From the NCBI GenBank assembly GCA_965220365.1, contig OZ244823.1:1-64000 (forward strand): a stretch of 64,000 nucleotides of DNA, given 5' to 3'. The notes beneath the pieces were generated by a model, which saw only the letters and a list, made by a program, of their open reading frames with translations, did not search any database and was not told the origin of the DNA. The first letter of the stretch is position 1; every line of letters begins with the position of its first letter. Position numbers and translations under genes: made by a program. This DNA comes from Bin80 sp965220365. GTDB lineage: Bacteria; Bacteroidota; Rhodothermia; Rhodothermales; Bin80. Positions 47,311 to 56,070 of the stretch are shown here, one piece after another.

Positions 47311-48018
47311 TCAGGCCGGCACCTTACCAAAACGACGCTGCCGCTTCTGGAATGCACAAAGGGCCGTATCGAGTTTCGTTCCGTCAAAATCCGGCCAGTA
47401 ATCCGGCATAAAATAGAGTTCTGCATAGGCGCATTCCCAAAGCAGAAAATCGCTCAGGCGTTGTTCCCCACCGGTTCGTATGAGAAGATCTACATCCGGT
47501 ACAAGGCTGTCTGCATTGTAAGCCCGCATGAGTGCCTGCAGGAAATCACCATTCCCGTTATTCCCAACATGCTGTGCTGCCCGCGTGAGAGAATCCCGAG
47601 CAGAATAATCAATCGCCAAACGCAGGTGCAGAGCCGTACCATGCATGGTGCGGGCTTCGGCACGCAGGACGGCCTGCAAGACCGGGTCCGGCAAGCGGTC
47701 ACGCCTGCCAATGATACTCAGTCGAATATTTCGCCGAACACAACGGGCCGCCTGACTGGGCAACTGTGCCGCCAGAATCCGCATCAGTGCTCTGACTTCA
47801 CTCTGGGGACGCTGCCAGTTATCCGACGAAAATGCATACAGTGTCAGCGTATGGATCTGCCGCTCAACGGCGGCCTCAACCGTTTCTCTGAGCGATCGAA
47901 CCCCGGCGTGATGTCCTGCTGTACGCGGAAGGCCACGCTCAGTGGCCCAGCGGCCATTGCCATCCATGATGATCGCAACATGCAGTCGATCGGTCATCGT
48001 TTCTTGGTCTGTCGTCAT
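47311..48018 (-). CDS. uppS: Isoprenyl transferase (undecaprenyl diphosphate synthase)
   Basis: UppS adds cis-isoprene units to make the C55 carrier for peptidoglycan and glycans. The ATG at 48018 (MTTDQETMTDRLHV) gives a 235-residue protein of normal length; the frame is open 19 codons upstream. Motifs are AIIMDGNGRWATERGLPR, LTLYAFSSDNWQRP, RLSIIGRRDRLP, LLIRTGGEQRLSDFLLW and YAELYFMPDYWPDF. The catalytic Asp in MDGNGRWA is present. Confidence 0.94.
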   Translation of the reverse strand: MTTDQETMTDRLHVAIIMDGNGRWATERGLPRTAGHHAGVRSLRETVEAAVERQIHTLTLYAFSSDNWQRPQSEVRALMRILAAQLPSQAARCVRRNIRLSIIGRRDRLPDPVLQAVLRAEARTMHGTALHLRLAIDYSARDSLTRAAQHVGNNGNGDFLQALMRAYNADSLVPDVDLLIRTGGEQRLSDFLLWECAYAELYFMPDYWPDFDGTKLDTALCAFQKRQRRFGKVPA

Positions 48019-48108
48019 GCGTGGTCTACCGAAATTGCAGTGCACTGCCTTGAATCGGGAGCGGTGGCGGAGCACATCCCCTCCGTGAGCGACAGTTGCA
48101 CGTTCATG

Positions 48109-48468
48109 TCAATTTGAAAAATCATCCTCATCAATAGTCACAGACCGAGCCACCTGGAGCATATGCTCCATTTGCTCTACATACGAAAGAAGAGCCTCGG
48201 TCCCCTTGGAGGTCAAACGATATTCTGTATGCGGCATTCGGCCCTGAAAAGATTTTATACATTCGATATAACCTGCCTTCTCTAATTTTTGAGCGTGGCG
48301 ACTCAAATTGCCATCCGACGTGCTGAGAAGTACTTTCAGATCCCTGAAACTAAGGGTTTCGCCAGCTGCCAAAGCACTCACAATCCCGAGACGCACCCGC
48401 GCATGAATCAAGGGATCCAGGTTTTTTCGCAGCACTCTCATCGAACTGAAAAAAAATTTACCCTCCAT
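48109..48468 (-). CDS. Winged-helix transcriptional regulator (HTH_34 / MarR-like)
   Basis: A small DNA-binding protein of about 120 residues. The winged helix reads LDPLIHARVRLGIVSALAA, FRDLKVLLSTSDGNLSRHAQ (recognition region) and LEKAGYIECIKSF followed by a wing TEYRLTSKGTEALLSYV. It matches the HTH_34 group, which often controls an adjacent membrane protein gene. The ATG at 48468 overlaps the 3' end of that gene by 11 bases; ATG at 48441 (MRVLRKNLDP) is equally good. A palindromic site upstream of the pair suggests autoregulation. Confidence 0.85.
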   Translation of the reverse strand: MEGKFFFSSMRVLRKNLDPLIHARVRLGIVSALAAGETLSFRDLKVLLSTSDGNLSRHAQKLEKAGYIECIKSFQGRMPHTEYRLTSKGTEALLSYVEQMEHMLQVARSVTIDEDDFSN

Positions 48469-49066
48469 ATCTCCGCGCGATATACAGTCCAAACCCAATA
48501 TGCAGCCCCCCAAAACTGAGTGCCAGCAACAGATGCATCCAGGCAGGTGGAAGAAAGAGGGAGATAATCCCCATCACCATAAAACAGATGCCCAAAATGG
48601 GGATGATTCGGACACTGCTTGTCCCCCCTGTAATCGTACCTGCACCATAGAACAGAAGCCACAGCGTAGCCAGAAGATCCTGACTGCCTGCCTGCCATAA
48701 GGCAACCGTGAACAGCAACCCCGCCACCATGGATGGGGCAAGCGTCAAAATGTACTTGCGGCCGGGACCACTGGTAAGGGATACACCACATTCTCGCGCC
48801 TTCCTGCGCAGTGTCCAGATGGCGATAGTCGTCGCGACCACTGCTTCAATAAACCAGATCATCAAGATTCCATCCGATGTGGCCTGCATGGAAGCAATCC
48901 AGGATGCAAGTACCGCAGTAATCCCGACAGCTACCATGCCCCACCCAGGCACCGCCGTGAATGAAGCGGAACGTTCCATCACATCGCGAATAAATCGTAG
49001 ATGCTCGCTTGCCTGATTCTGAGAGTTCTCTGTGCGACTCGGTATCGGTCCGTATTCTATGCGCAT
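48458..49066 (-). CDS. Multi-pass membrane protein paired with the winged-helix regulator
   Basis: The 202-residue protein has a polar N-terminal 30 residues (RFIRDVMERSASFTAVPG) and about six hydrophobic segments: GMVAVGITAVLASWIAS, GILMIWFIEAVVATTIAIW, ILTLAPSMVAGLLFTVALW, LLATLWLLFYGAGTITGG, IIPILGICFMVMGIISLFL and MHLLLALSFGGLHIGFGLY. The RFIRDVMERSASFTAVPGWG start occurs in membrane proteins coupled to HTH_34 regulators; function unknown. It overlaps the regulator gene and is first in the two-gene operon. Confidence 0.78.
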   Translation of the reverse strand: MRIEYGPIPSRTENSQNQASEHLRFIRDVMERSASFTAVPGWGMVAVGITAVLASWIASMQATSDGILMIWFIEAVVATTIAIWTLRRKARECGVSLTSGPGRKYILTLAPSMVAGLLFTVALWQAGSQDLLATLWLLFYGAGTITGGTSSVRIIPILGICFMVMGIISLFLPPAWMHLLLALSFGGLHIGFGLYIARRYGG

Positions 49067-49074
49067 AGGTTATA

Positions 49075-49104
49075 TACTTTGTAAAGTACTTTATGTTGCA
49101 AAGC
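49075..49104. promoter_or_regulatory. Operator-like inverted repeats upstream of the membrane protein/regulator operon
   Basis: TACTTT-GT-AAAGTA (49075-49088) is a perfect inverted repeat with two spacer bases. TAAAGTACTTTA (49082-49093) is a 12-bp palindrome, and TACTTTATGTTGCAAAGCA (49086-49104) is an imperfect repeat of the same half-site. The cluster starts nine bases from the start codon at 49066 and about 60 bases before the divergent gene at 49164, fitting a repressor site. Confidence 0.5.
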
Positions 49105-49163
49105 AATCATTTTTTGCGAATCCAACCCCGTCCCCTGTACGTTCAAGCCGTTTCAATTCCTTG

Positions 49164-50309
49164 ATGATGCACACCTTGGATGATTTAGCGACCCCATGTC
49201 TGCTCATTGATGAGCAGCGCATGGAAGCAAATCTTGCACAAATGGCTACAAGGGCCGCAACCGTCGAACTGCGACCGCATACGAAAACCCATAAATCCGT
49301 AGCACTTGCAAAGCGTCAACTCAAGCACGGTGCCAATGGGATCACCGTAGCGAAAGTCAGCGAAGCTGAGAAATTTGTTCAGCATGGCTTTCAGGATGTG
49401 CGGATTGCTTATACCGTGGTGGGAGAAAGGCAACTTGAGCACCTGATCAAACTCGCACACCAGGCTCGCATTTCTTTTTGCATCGACAGCGAAGAGGGAG
49501 CAAACCGGGCTTCCAGGGCATTCACCGAAGCCGGCATTTCTGTTGATGTGCTCCTGGAAATTGACACGGGGCATGGCCGCTGTGGAGTCCCCTATGACCG
49601 TGAAGATGTCGTCGCGCTCGCCCTGAAAATCCAGAAACTGGATGGTTTACATCTGTGCGGGATTCTGACGCACGAAGGAAATGCCTATTCCCGGGATCAT
49701 GCGGATATAACCGCGATCATGGCCCAGACACGTGACCGAATGCTTGAGGTTGCCGTCCGGCTGTCCGAAGCTCATTGCGCGGATCCATTCTCCTTCGAAA
49801 TCAGTATGGGTTCCACGCCCTCCATCCATGTTTTTGAAAATGCAGACCTCGGTGGCTTTCAGATTACAGAAGTGCGCCCCGGTAACTATATTTTCAACGA
49901 CCTGACACAAGTCGAACTCGGGGTTTGTTCGCTGGATGCATGTGCGCTGACCGTCCTCTCCACGATCGTGAGTCGGCACCGCACTTCCCAGGGTACCGAG
50001 CGCTTTGTCTTGGATGCGGGCCGTAAAGTACTCACCAGCGATACGCTGCAGGGCAGGTCCGATTACGGCTGTATCCTGTATAATCCCCGTGTACGCGCGG
50101 CACACCCTCATGCAAAAATCACAGGGCTTTCAGAAGAACACGGCTGGGGCGAAGTGCAGGGGGGAAGTACCCTGCAAATTGGGGATCGTGTACAGATCGT
50201 GCCAAATCATGCATGCGTGGTCGTAAATATGGTAGATCAAATATTTCTTGTTGGGGAAGGTGCTGCAATTTCGGAAATCATCGTAGACGCACGAGGATGT
50301 GTGCTGTAA
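49164..50309 (+). CDS. D-threonine aldolase / D-serine dehydratase-like PLP enzyme
   Basis: With ATG at 49164 (or 49167) the protein has about 380 residues. An alanine-racemase-type PLP barrel begins DLATPCLLIDEQRMEANL, with the PLP lysine in RPHTKTHKS. It continues with GITVAKVSEAEKF, DVLLEIDTGHGRCGV and SMGSTPSIHV. The C-terminal beta domain contains EEHGWGEVQGGS and RVQIVPNHACVVVNMVD, whose His and Cys form the zinc site in DSD1-like enzymes. It may cleave D-threonine or dehydrate D-serine or 3-hydroxyaspartate. It is 15 bases upstream of a zinc dehydrogenase, so they may share a catabolic step. Confidence 0.88.
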   Translation: MMHTLDDLATPCLLIDEQRMEANLAQMATRAATVELRPHTKTHKSVALAKRQLKHGANGITVAKVSEAEKFVQHGFQDVRIAYTVVGERQLEHLIKLAHQARISFCIDSEEGANRASRAFTEAGISVDVLLEIDTGHGRCGVPYDREDVVALALKIQKLDGLHLCGILTHEGNAYSRDHADITAIMAQTRDRMLEVAVRLSEAHCADPFSFEISMGSTPSIHVFENADLGGFQITEVRPGNYIFNDLTQVELGVCSLDACALTVLSTIVSRHRTSQGTERFVLDAGRKVLTSDTLQGRSDYGCILYNPRVRAAHPHAKITGLSEEHGWGEVQGGSTLQIGDRVQIVPNHACVVVNMVDQIFLVGEGAAISEIIVDARGCVL

Positions 50310-50324
50310 ACAAAAAGTAGACTC

Positions 50325-51371
50325 ATGCAGGCAGTCATGAAGGTTGCCCCGGGGGTCGGGCATATCGCGGTATCTGAGATCCCGGAGCCTGACCCCGGCC
50401 CGAACCAGGTAAAACTCAAGGTACATGCCGCCGGTCTCTGTGGAACGGATTTGCATATCTACCATGACGAGTTTAAGTCCTGCCCACCGGTAGTCCTGGG
50501 ACACGAAGTCGCTGGAGAAGTAGTGGCAATCGGTCAGGGAGTCCCCGATAAACTCCTGGGTTCACGGGTAACCTCTGAAACCTATTTTCGCACATGCAAT
50601 TCCTGTCGCTACTGCCGAGATGGACACGCCAATCTTTGCTTGGAAAGGCAATCCATTGGCTCTGCAGTCAATGGGGGATTTGCGGAATATCTTGTCGTTC
50701 CCGCCCAGAATGTGCACCGTTTACCCGAACACATCTCCTACCGTGAAGGTGCCATCACCGAACCACTAGCCTGTGTTGTACACGGCGTGTTACTCGCCGC
50801 ACCCACCGTACGAGCTGGCGATTTGGCTGTCGTAGCCGGTCCAGGGGCAATTGGCCTGCTAACCCTGCAGATCCTCAAGGCCAGCCGTGCAACTGTTGTC
50901 GTTTTAGGGACCAGCGCAGATTCGGACCGCCTGAGCCTAGCAGATGATCTTGGGGCAGATTATGTAGCCAATGTGGAAACAAGAGATATTCACGCACTCA
51001 TCCAGGATGTATCCCTCCAGGGACTGGGAGCAGATGTGGTCTACGAGTGCTCGGGGGCGGGAGCCGCTGCCCAGGAGCTGCTGCGCCTTGTGCGTCGTCG
51101 TGGACGGTATGTGCAAGTAGGCCTGTTCGGAAAATCTATCGCATGGGACCTGGATCAGGTATGCTACAAGGAACTCACGGTGACTGGCAGCAATGCCTCG
51201 ACACCGGAGTCTTGGATCCGTGCCATCCATCTTCTTCAGAACGGCACGGTCAAGACTGGCCCGCTCATTACACACGACTTCACCCTCTCGCAGTGGGAGA
51301 ATGCATTTCAGGTCTTTACGCAAAAAAGTGGCGTGAAAGCACTATTTCGGCCTCATTTTGATAGAATTTGA
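50325..51371 (+). CDS. Zinc-dependent medium-chain alcohol/polyol dehydrogenase
   Basis: The 348-residue protein is a medium-chain dehydrogenase. The catalytic zinc Cys lies in AAGLCGTDLHIYHDEF and the His-Glu pair in VVLGHEVAGEVVAIG. The structural zinc loop is CNSCRYCRDGHANLC. The NAD-binding motif is VVAGPGAIGLLTLQI. It resembles sorbitol or threonine 3-dehydrogenases; the substrate is not determined. It is co-directional with and 15 bases from the D-threonine aldolase-like gene. Confidence 0.9.
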   Translation: MQAVMKVAPGVGHIAVSEIPEPDPGPNQVKLKVHAAGLCGTDLHIYHDEFKSCPPVVLGHEVAGEVVAIGQGVPDKLLGSRVTSETYFRTCNSCRYCRDGHANLCLERQSIGSAVNGGFAEYLVVPAQNVHRLPEHISYREGAITEPLACVVHGVLLAAPTVRAGDLAVVAGPGAIGLLTLQILKASRATVVVLGTSADSDRLSLADDLGADYVANVETRDIHALIQDVSLQGLGADVVYECSGAGAAAQELLRLVRRRGRYVQVGLFGKSIAWDLDQVCYKELTVTGSNASTPESWIRAIHLLQNGTVKTGPLITHDFTLSQWENAFQVFTQKSGVKALFRPHFDRI

Positions 51372-51440
51372 AGCCTTCCCCTGATTATCCTTAAATTACT
51401 GTTCTGTACGATCATTATTTAATCATTTCAGTGCTGTTCT

Positions 51441-52694
51441 ATGGCTGATTCATCACTGGGACTTATTGGGCTTAGCTACAAAGCTACTCCGGTAGAAATC
51501 CGGGAGAGTTTGACTCTTCTTCCGCAGCAAAAACTTGATTTTTTTGATGCGGCACGTGCATCCTTTGACGGGTTGGCTGTATTGTCCACCTGTAATCGCG
51601 TAGAGTTTTACGGTCATGTGAATGGATCCGAACCGGCCACGGATGCACTGCAGTCCTTATTGCGTCGTTCCTTTGACTTTTCTACGGCTGAGTCCTATCT
51701 CTATTCTAAACAAACTACGGATGCGGTTCGCCACCTGATGCGTGTGGCCTGTGGCCTGGATTCTATGGTCTTGGGGGAGTCTCAGATTTTGGGTCAGGTA
51801 CATGACTGCCTTCAGTCTTCGGAGACCGCCTCGCTCGCGAGCCCAGAGTTGACCACGGTCTTCAAGGCTGCCATCAAGACCGGAAAGCGTGCTCGCAGCG
51901 AAACCGCACTGGGAAAATTCCCCATCAGTGTTGCCTCGGTTGCAATTGACCGTATCCTTCTTGAAGCGGGCCCATTGGATGATCTGCATGTCGCGGTCAT
52001 CGGCACCGGTGAGATGGGCAGCCTGGCAGGAAAAGTTCTCCGCAAAAAAACGATTGGACGGCTCACTTTTGTCAATCGTTGCCCTGATCGTACAAAAGAG
52101 TTAGCTGTGGATTCATGTGCGCAGGCAGTGCCAATTGAAGAATTGCGGGAAGCTGTTTCAGAAGCGGATGTCGTGATCAGTGCAACAGGTGCTCCGCATA
52201 TCATCCTTGGACCCGAACATATTAGACCTCGAAAGAGTCGCCCACTTCTTTTGGTTGACTTGGCGGTTCCAAGAGATATTGACCCGTTCCTGAATGAGCT
52301 ACCAGACGTAACCCTCCTGGATATTGATCATCTTAAAAACGGGATCGCCAGATCAAAGGCTGCCAGGCAGGCAGAAGTGCCCCAGGTAGAAAAAATCATC
52401 GAAAAAGAATTAGGCGTTCTTGATCAGCGCCTCCAAATGCTGAAGATTGAACCGGTCATTACTGCACTGCGAAAAAAAGCTGAAGCAATCCGGCAAACGG
52501 AATTTTCCCAGACCTTGGAGGAACTTGGACCGCTGGATACGCAAGTGGTGGAAAAGCTTGAGTATTTTTCGAATGCTCTGGTGAAGAAGTTGCTGCATGA
52601 TCCGACGCTCCAACTTAGGCATGGCAATCCTGAACTGGACCCACACACCATTCGTCAACTCTTTGGCTTGCAGGAGTCCCCGTCAGACCAATGA
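51441..52694 (+). CDS. hemA: Glutamyl-tRNA reductase
   Basis: HemA reduces glutamyl-tRNA to glutamate-1-semialdehyde, the first committed step of C5 heme synthesis. The N-terminal domain has GLSYKATPVEIRESL and the catalytic Cys51 in LSTCNRVEFYGH. GLDSMVLGESQILGQV follows, then the NADPH domain with VIGTGEMGSLAGKVL and DVVISATGAPH, and a C-terminal dimerisation helix region. Length of 417 residues is normal. It starts the heme operon and overlaps hemC by four bases. Confidence 0.96.
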   Translation: MADSSLGLIGLSYKATPVEIRESLTLLPQQKLDFFDAARASFDGLAVLSTCNRVEFYGHVNGSEPATDALQSLLRRSFDFSTAESYLYSKQTTDAVRHLMRVACGLDSMVLGESQILGQVHDCLQSSETASLASPELTTVFKAAIKTGKRARSETALGKFPISVASVAIDRILLEAGPLDDLHVAVIGTGEMGSLAGKVLRKKTIGRLTFVNRCPDRTKELAVDSCAQAVPIEELREAVSEADVVISATGAPHIILGPEHIRPRKSRPLLLVDLAVPRDIDPFLNELPDVTLLDIDHLKNGIARSKAARQAEVPQVEKIIEKELGVLDQRLQMLKIEPVITALRKKAEAIRQTEFSQTLEELGPLDTQVVEKLEYFSNALVKKLLHDPTLQLRHGNPELDPHTIRQLFGLQESPSDQ

Positions 52695-53596
52695 CGCGGC
52701 AATTAAGAGTAGGCACGCGCCGCTCTGTGTTGGCAAGAACTCAGACTCGCCATGTCCTCCAACTCCTGAAGGTGATCAGGCCACAACTGGATATCCAGAT
52801 TCAGACGATCTCAACCATCGGAGACCAAACCACAGGCCCACTTCCCACTTCAAACCCCGGTCTCTTTACCAGTACGCTGGAAACCGCACTCCTCAACCAC
52901 GAGATTGACTTTGCTGTTCACTCTCTGAAAGATCTCCCGATTGAGCAACCAGAGGAATTGACGATTGCTGCCATCTGCAAGCGACATACAGCTTTTGATG
53001 TTTTGGTGACCGAATCCGGTCTGCCCCTTGATGACCTGCCCCCGGACACTACAGTCGGCACTTCAAGTCTGCGACGTACTGCTCAACTGCTCGCAGCCCG
53101 GCCAGACCTCTCAATTGCACCCCTGCGAGGCAATATTGATACCCGGGTTGAGAAAGTGTTGAGCGGACAACTGCAGGCCATTGTACTTGCAGAAGCTGGT
53201 TTATTGAGACTTGGCGTGTCCGATAGATACATGTGGAAGATTCCCATGGATCTTATGCTTCCAGCCCCTGCACAAGGGGCCCTCGCTGTGGAGTGCCGGA
53301 AGGATGACCTGGAGATCATCCGTATTTTAGAATCCATCAACTGTTCTGTAACCTGGACCGCCACCACCGCCGAACGCACGTTCCTTGAAGTCGCTGGAGG
53401 AGGCTGTTCGATCCCGGTTGCTGCCTATGCGGAGCAGATAGATGATGAAATCCATTTAAGTGGTGAAGTGCGGTCCCTGGATGGACACCACAAAATCGCT
53501 GTATCGGGAATCGGGACGGATGCGATGATGCTAGGAAAACAACTGGCACAAAAAGCACATCAGATGGGTGCCAGGGAGGTGCTGCAACGTGAATAG
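52691..53596 (+). CDS. hemC: Hydroxymethylbilane synthase (porphobilinogen deaminase)
   Basis: HemC joins four porphobilinogens into hydroxymethylbilane. RVGTRRSVLARTQTRHV is the N-terminus. DFAVHSLKDLP holds the catalytic Asp, VGTSSLRRTAQLLAARPDL the substrate-binding arginines, and the dipyrromethane cofactor attaches to Cys239 in EVAGGGCSIPVAAYA. Length is 301 residues. The start overlaps hemA (ATGA) and the end overlaps hemD by eight bases. Confidence 0.96.
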   Translation: MTRQLRVGTRRSVLARTQTRHVLQLLKVIRPQLDIQIQTISTIGDQTTGPLPTSNPGLFTSTLETALLNHEIDFAVHSLKDLPIEQPEELTIAAICKRHTAFDVLVTESGLPLDDLPPDTTVGTSSLRRTAQLLAARPDLSIAPLRGNIDTRVEKVLSGQLQAIVLAEAGLLRLGVSDRYMWKIPMDLMLPAPAQGALAVECRKDDLEIIRILESINCSVTWTATTAERTFLEVAGGGCSIPVAAYAEQIDDEIHLSGEVRSLDGHHKIAVSGIGTDAMMLGKQLAQKAHQMGAREVLQRE

Positions 53597-54323
53597 CTCT
53601 CTTGTCGGGAAACGGATTGCGGTTACACGCCCGGCACATCAGTCTGGCACGATGCGCCGGATGCTTGAGGTACGGGGAGCCACGATCGTGGAATTCCCAA
53701 CCATTCGCATTGAGCCCGCGTCAAATCCTAAGCCTTTACTGCAGGCGCTCAGCAAGTTAGCCACATTTGACCGCGTCCTCTTCACCAGCGTGAATGGGGT
53801 TACGCATACGTGGCAGCACCTGCAGCACCCCTGGCCCGACTCGGTAAGCGTCGCAGCAATTGGGCCCGCCACTGCCGCAGCACTCAATTCCCGCGGTGTC
53901 ACGCCGGATTTTGTCCCATCTGAGTACGTCGCGGAAGCTCTTGCATCTGGCCTGGGATCTGTCCAAGGCCAATCAATCCTACTGCCACGCGCTTCCAAAG
54001 CCCGCCCCGCCCTGGTAGAACTGCTGCATGCAGGTGGAGCAAAGGTTACCCTCGTGACTGCATACGAAACCCATGTGAACCACCCATCGGATACTGCGTA
54101 CGCTGCACTTGCAGACGGCGCAGATGCCGTTACCTTTACTAGTGGCTCAACCGTTGAGGGCTTCGTCGCTGTTTCTCCAGATCCCAAAATCCCTGTAACT
54201 GCAGCCTGTATCGGCCCGATTACGGCCCAAGTGGCCGCGGATGCCGGATTCAAGGTTGCCGTCGTAGCAAAAACATATACCACTGAAGGTCTCGTAACCG
54301 CACTGGAAGAATACTTTGAATAA
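53589..54323 (+). CDS. hemD: Uroporphyrinogen-III synthase
   Basis: The GTG at 53589 gives VNSSLVGKRIAVTRPAHQSG, the standard HemD start, overlapping hemC by eight bases. This weakly conserved two-domain enzyme closes and rearranges hydroxymethylbilane. Recognisable segments are VLFTSVNGVTHTWQHL, AAIGPATAAALNSRGV, LLPRASKARPALVELL, VTFTSGSTVEGFV and CIGPITAQVAADAGF. Length is about 245 residues. Its position between hemC and hemB supports the call. Confidence 0.92.
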   Translation: MNSSLVGKRIAVTRPAHQSGTMRRMLEVRGATIVEFPTIRIEPASNPKPLLQALSKLATFDRVLFTSVNGVTHTWQHLQHPWPDSVSVAAIGPATAAALNSRGVTPDFVPSEYVAEALASGLGSVQGQSILLPRASKARPALVELLHAGGAKVTLVTAYETHVNHPSDTAYAALADGADAVTFTSGSTVEGFVAVSPDPKIPVTAACIGPITAQVAADAGFKVAVVAKTYTTEGLVTALEEYFE

Positions 54324-55302
54324 CTTGAACAAACATAGACGTCCAAGACGCCTGCGCGTCACCGGTGCTATACGACGAATGGTTCGGGAAACCCGATTGT
54401 TTCCGGCAGATTTTATCTATCCCATTTTTGTGACACGTGCGCAGGCCGGCCCGATCAAGGGGATGCCGAATCAATTCCGGTATACCATAGATGGTGCTCT
54501 GCAAGCAGCGCAAGAGGCGGAAGAGGCAGGAGCGAGCGGCATTCTTCTTTTTGGAATCCCTGAGTCCAAGGATGCCACCGGGACCCACGCCCTGTCTCCC
54601 TCGGGAGTCATACCGGATACCCTTCAAGCTATCAAGAACGCTGGCATGAACCTGGTACTCATTACCGATGTATGCCTGTGCTCCTATACCTCACACGGAC
54701 ACTGTGGGGTGATCCACGATGGCAAGTTGTCCAACGACACCACCATTCCCCTGCTGGCCGAGATGGCCCGTATTCATGCAGATAGCGGAGCAGACATTGT
54801 TGCACCAAGTGGAATGATGGACCACCAAGTAAGTGCAATCCGGGAAATGCTGGACTCAGCGGGCCATCAAGATGTATCCATTCTTTCCTACAGTGCAAAG
54901 TATGCATCTGCATTCTATGGTCCCTTCCGTGATGCAGCGGGTGGAGCCCCCCAATTTGGAGATCGAAAAACCCATCAGATGGACCCCTGTAACGCACAGG
55001 AAGCCCTGCGCGAAGTTGCTCTGGATATAGAGGAGGGAGCCGACATGATTATGATCAAACCCGCACTAGCCTATCTTGATGTAATTCGTCAAGTTCGAGA
55101 CCGGTGGCCCGAAGTGCCACTGGTGGCTTATAATGTAAGCGGGGAGTACTCCATGCTGAAAGCCGCTGCCATGCAAGACTATGTTGATGAATCTGCTGCA
55201 ATTCTCGAAATCCTCACCAGCATCCGCCGGGCCGGTGCCCAAAGTATCATTACCTATCATGCACTGGAGGCGGCACGCTTGCTAAATCAACCCTCTCAGT
55301 AG
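54316..55302 (+). CDS. hemB: Porphobilinogen synthase (delta-aminolevulinate dehydratase)
   Basis: HemB condenses two aminolevulinates to porphobilinogen. The start is TTG at 54316, overlapping hemD by eight bases, with another TTG at 54325. RRPRRLRVTGAIRRMVRET is the N-terminal arm. The zinc-type cysteine cluster DVCLCSYTSHGHCG (C120, C122, C130) is complete, and the Schiff-base lysines are K195 in SYSAKYASAFYGPFR and K248 in MIKPALAYLD. The enzyme is therefore of the zinc-dependent type. The next gene starts at the base after the stop codon. Confidence 0.96.
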   Translation: MNNLNKHRRPRRLRVTGAIRRMVRETRLFPADFIYPIFVTRAQAGPIKGMPNQFRYTIDGALQAAQEAEEAGASGILLFGIPESKDATGTHALSPSGVIPDTLQAIKNAGMNLVLITDVCLCSYTSHGHCGVIHDGKLSNDTTIPLLAEMARIHADSGADIVAPSGMMDHQVSAIREMLDSAGHQDVSILSYSAKYASAFYGPFRDAAGGAPQFGDRKTHQMDPCNAQEALREVALDIEEGADMIMIKPALAYLDVIRQVRDRWPEVPLVAYNVSGEYSMLKAAAMQDYVDESAAILEILTSIRRAGAQSIITYHALEAARLLNQPSQ

Positions 55303-56040
55303 ATGGCTATCGATATACAGGAGAATCGGACCGCTGGAGTTGACCTTCGAGAAAAGGGAAAGGATGAGCATTCTGATCATCCCATTTACCATGATGGCCG
55401 ATTGTATATGCAACTGTTAGTCTTCACTGGACTGAATGCAAAACCCCAAACCCTGGTTAGATTGATGGAAAAATCCGGGTTCTGTGGTGCATTGTATTCC
55501 AGTCTCCATGATCCTAAAGGGATTGGCTTGCTGACCGTCTCTGAGGATCCTCGGTTTTTTTTGACCGAGCTCCAATCCTTCCTGCACGATAGCGATTTTT
55601 CTCGTCTGCAGTGCCGTACCGACTGGACGATGATCGGTCGCACCTACGCGATTGGATACGAAAACGACCTGGTTGAAACCCTCTTTGAACGCCCAAAGAG
55701 ATATGTGTGTAATCCCTCCTGGCCATGGGCAATCTGGTATCCGCTTCGTCGTTCGGGTGATTTTGAACACTTGAGCACTGACGAGCGTCGGAAAATCCTC
55801 ATGGAGCATGGTGGAATTGGTCGCGCATACGGACGAAGCGATCATGCCCATGATATCCGCCTCGCCTGTCACGGACTTGATCAAAACGACAATGATTTTG
55901 TGGTGGGGCTTCTGAGCAAGGATTTACATCCACTGTCTGCAATTATTGAACGGATGCGCAAGACGCAGCAGACTTCACGGTACTTGAGCAGCTTGGGGCC
56001 CTTCTTTGTCGGATATACACTCTGGCAATCTCCCCCCTGA
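55303..56040 (+). CDS. chdC: Coproheme decarboxylase (HemQ/ChdC, chlorite dismutase family)
   Basis: The 245-residue protein is of the chlorite dismutase fold. The proximal heme His is H169 in LMEHGGIGRAYG. The segment WAIWYPLRRSGDF has Tyr146 at the place of the catalytic tyrosine in HemQ (YPM in Staphylococcus aureus), where true chlorite dismutases have no Tyr. SRYLSSLGPFFVGY is also HemQ-like. It should oxidatively decarboxylate coproheme to heme b. The distal residue (Gln in HemQ, Arg in chlorite dismutase) cannot be aligned with certainty. The gene follows hemB directly, inside the heme operon, which supports the role. Confidence 0.85.
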   Translation: MAIDIQENRTAGVDLREKGKDEHSDHPIYHDGRLYMQLLVFTGLNAKPQTLVRLMEKSGFCGALYSSLHDPKGIGLLTVSEDPRFFLTELQSFLHDSDFSRLQCRTDWTMIGRTYAIGYENDLVETLFERPKRYVCNPSWPWAIWYPLRRSGDFEHLSTDERRKILMEHGGIGRAYGRSDHAHDIRLACHGLDQNDNDFVVGLLSKDLHPLSAIIERMRKTQQTSRYLSSLGPFFVGYTLWQSPP

Positions 56041-56070
56041 CCGTTATAGATCTCCCAATACTTTTGTCCC

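Noticed and set aside
55303..56040. True chlorite dismutase
   Set aside because: The WYPLRR tyrosine and the location inside the heme operon fit coproheme decarboxylase better.
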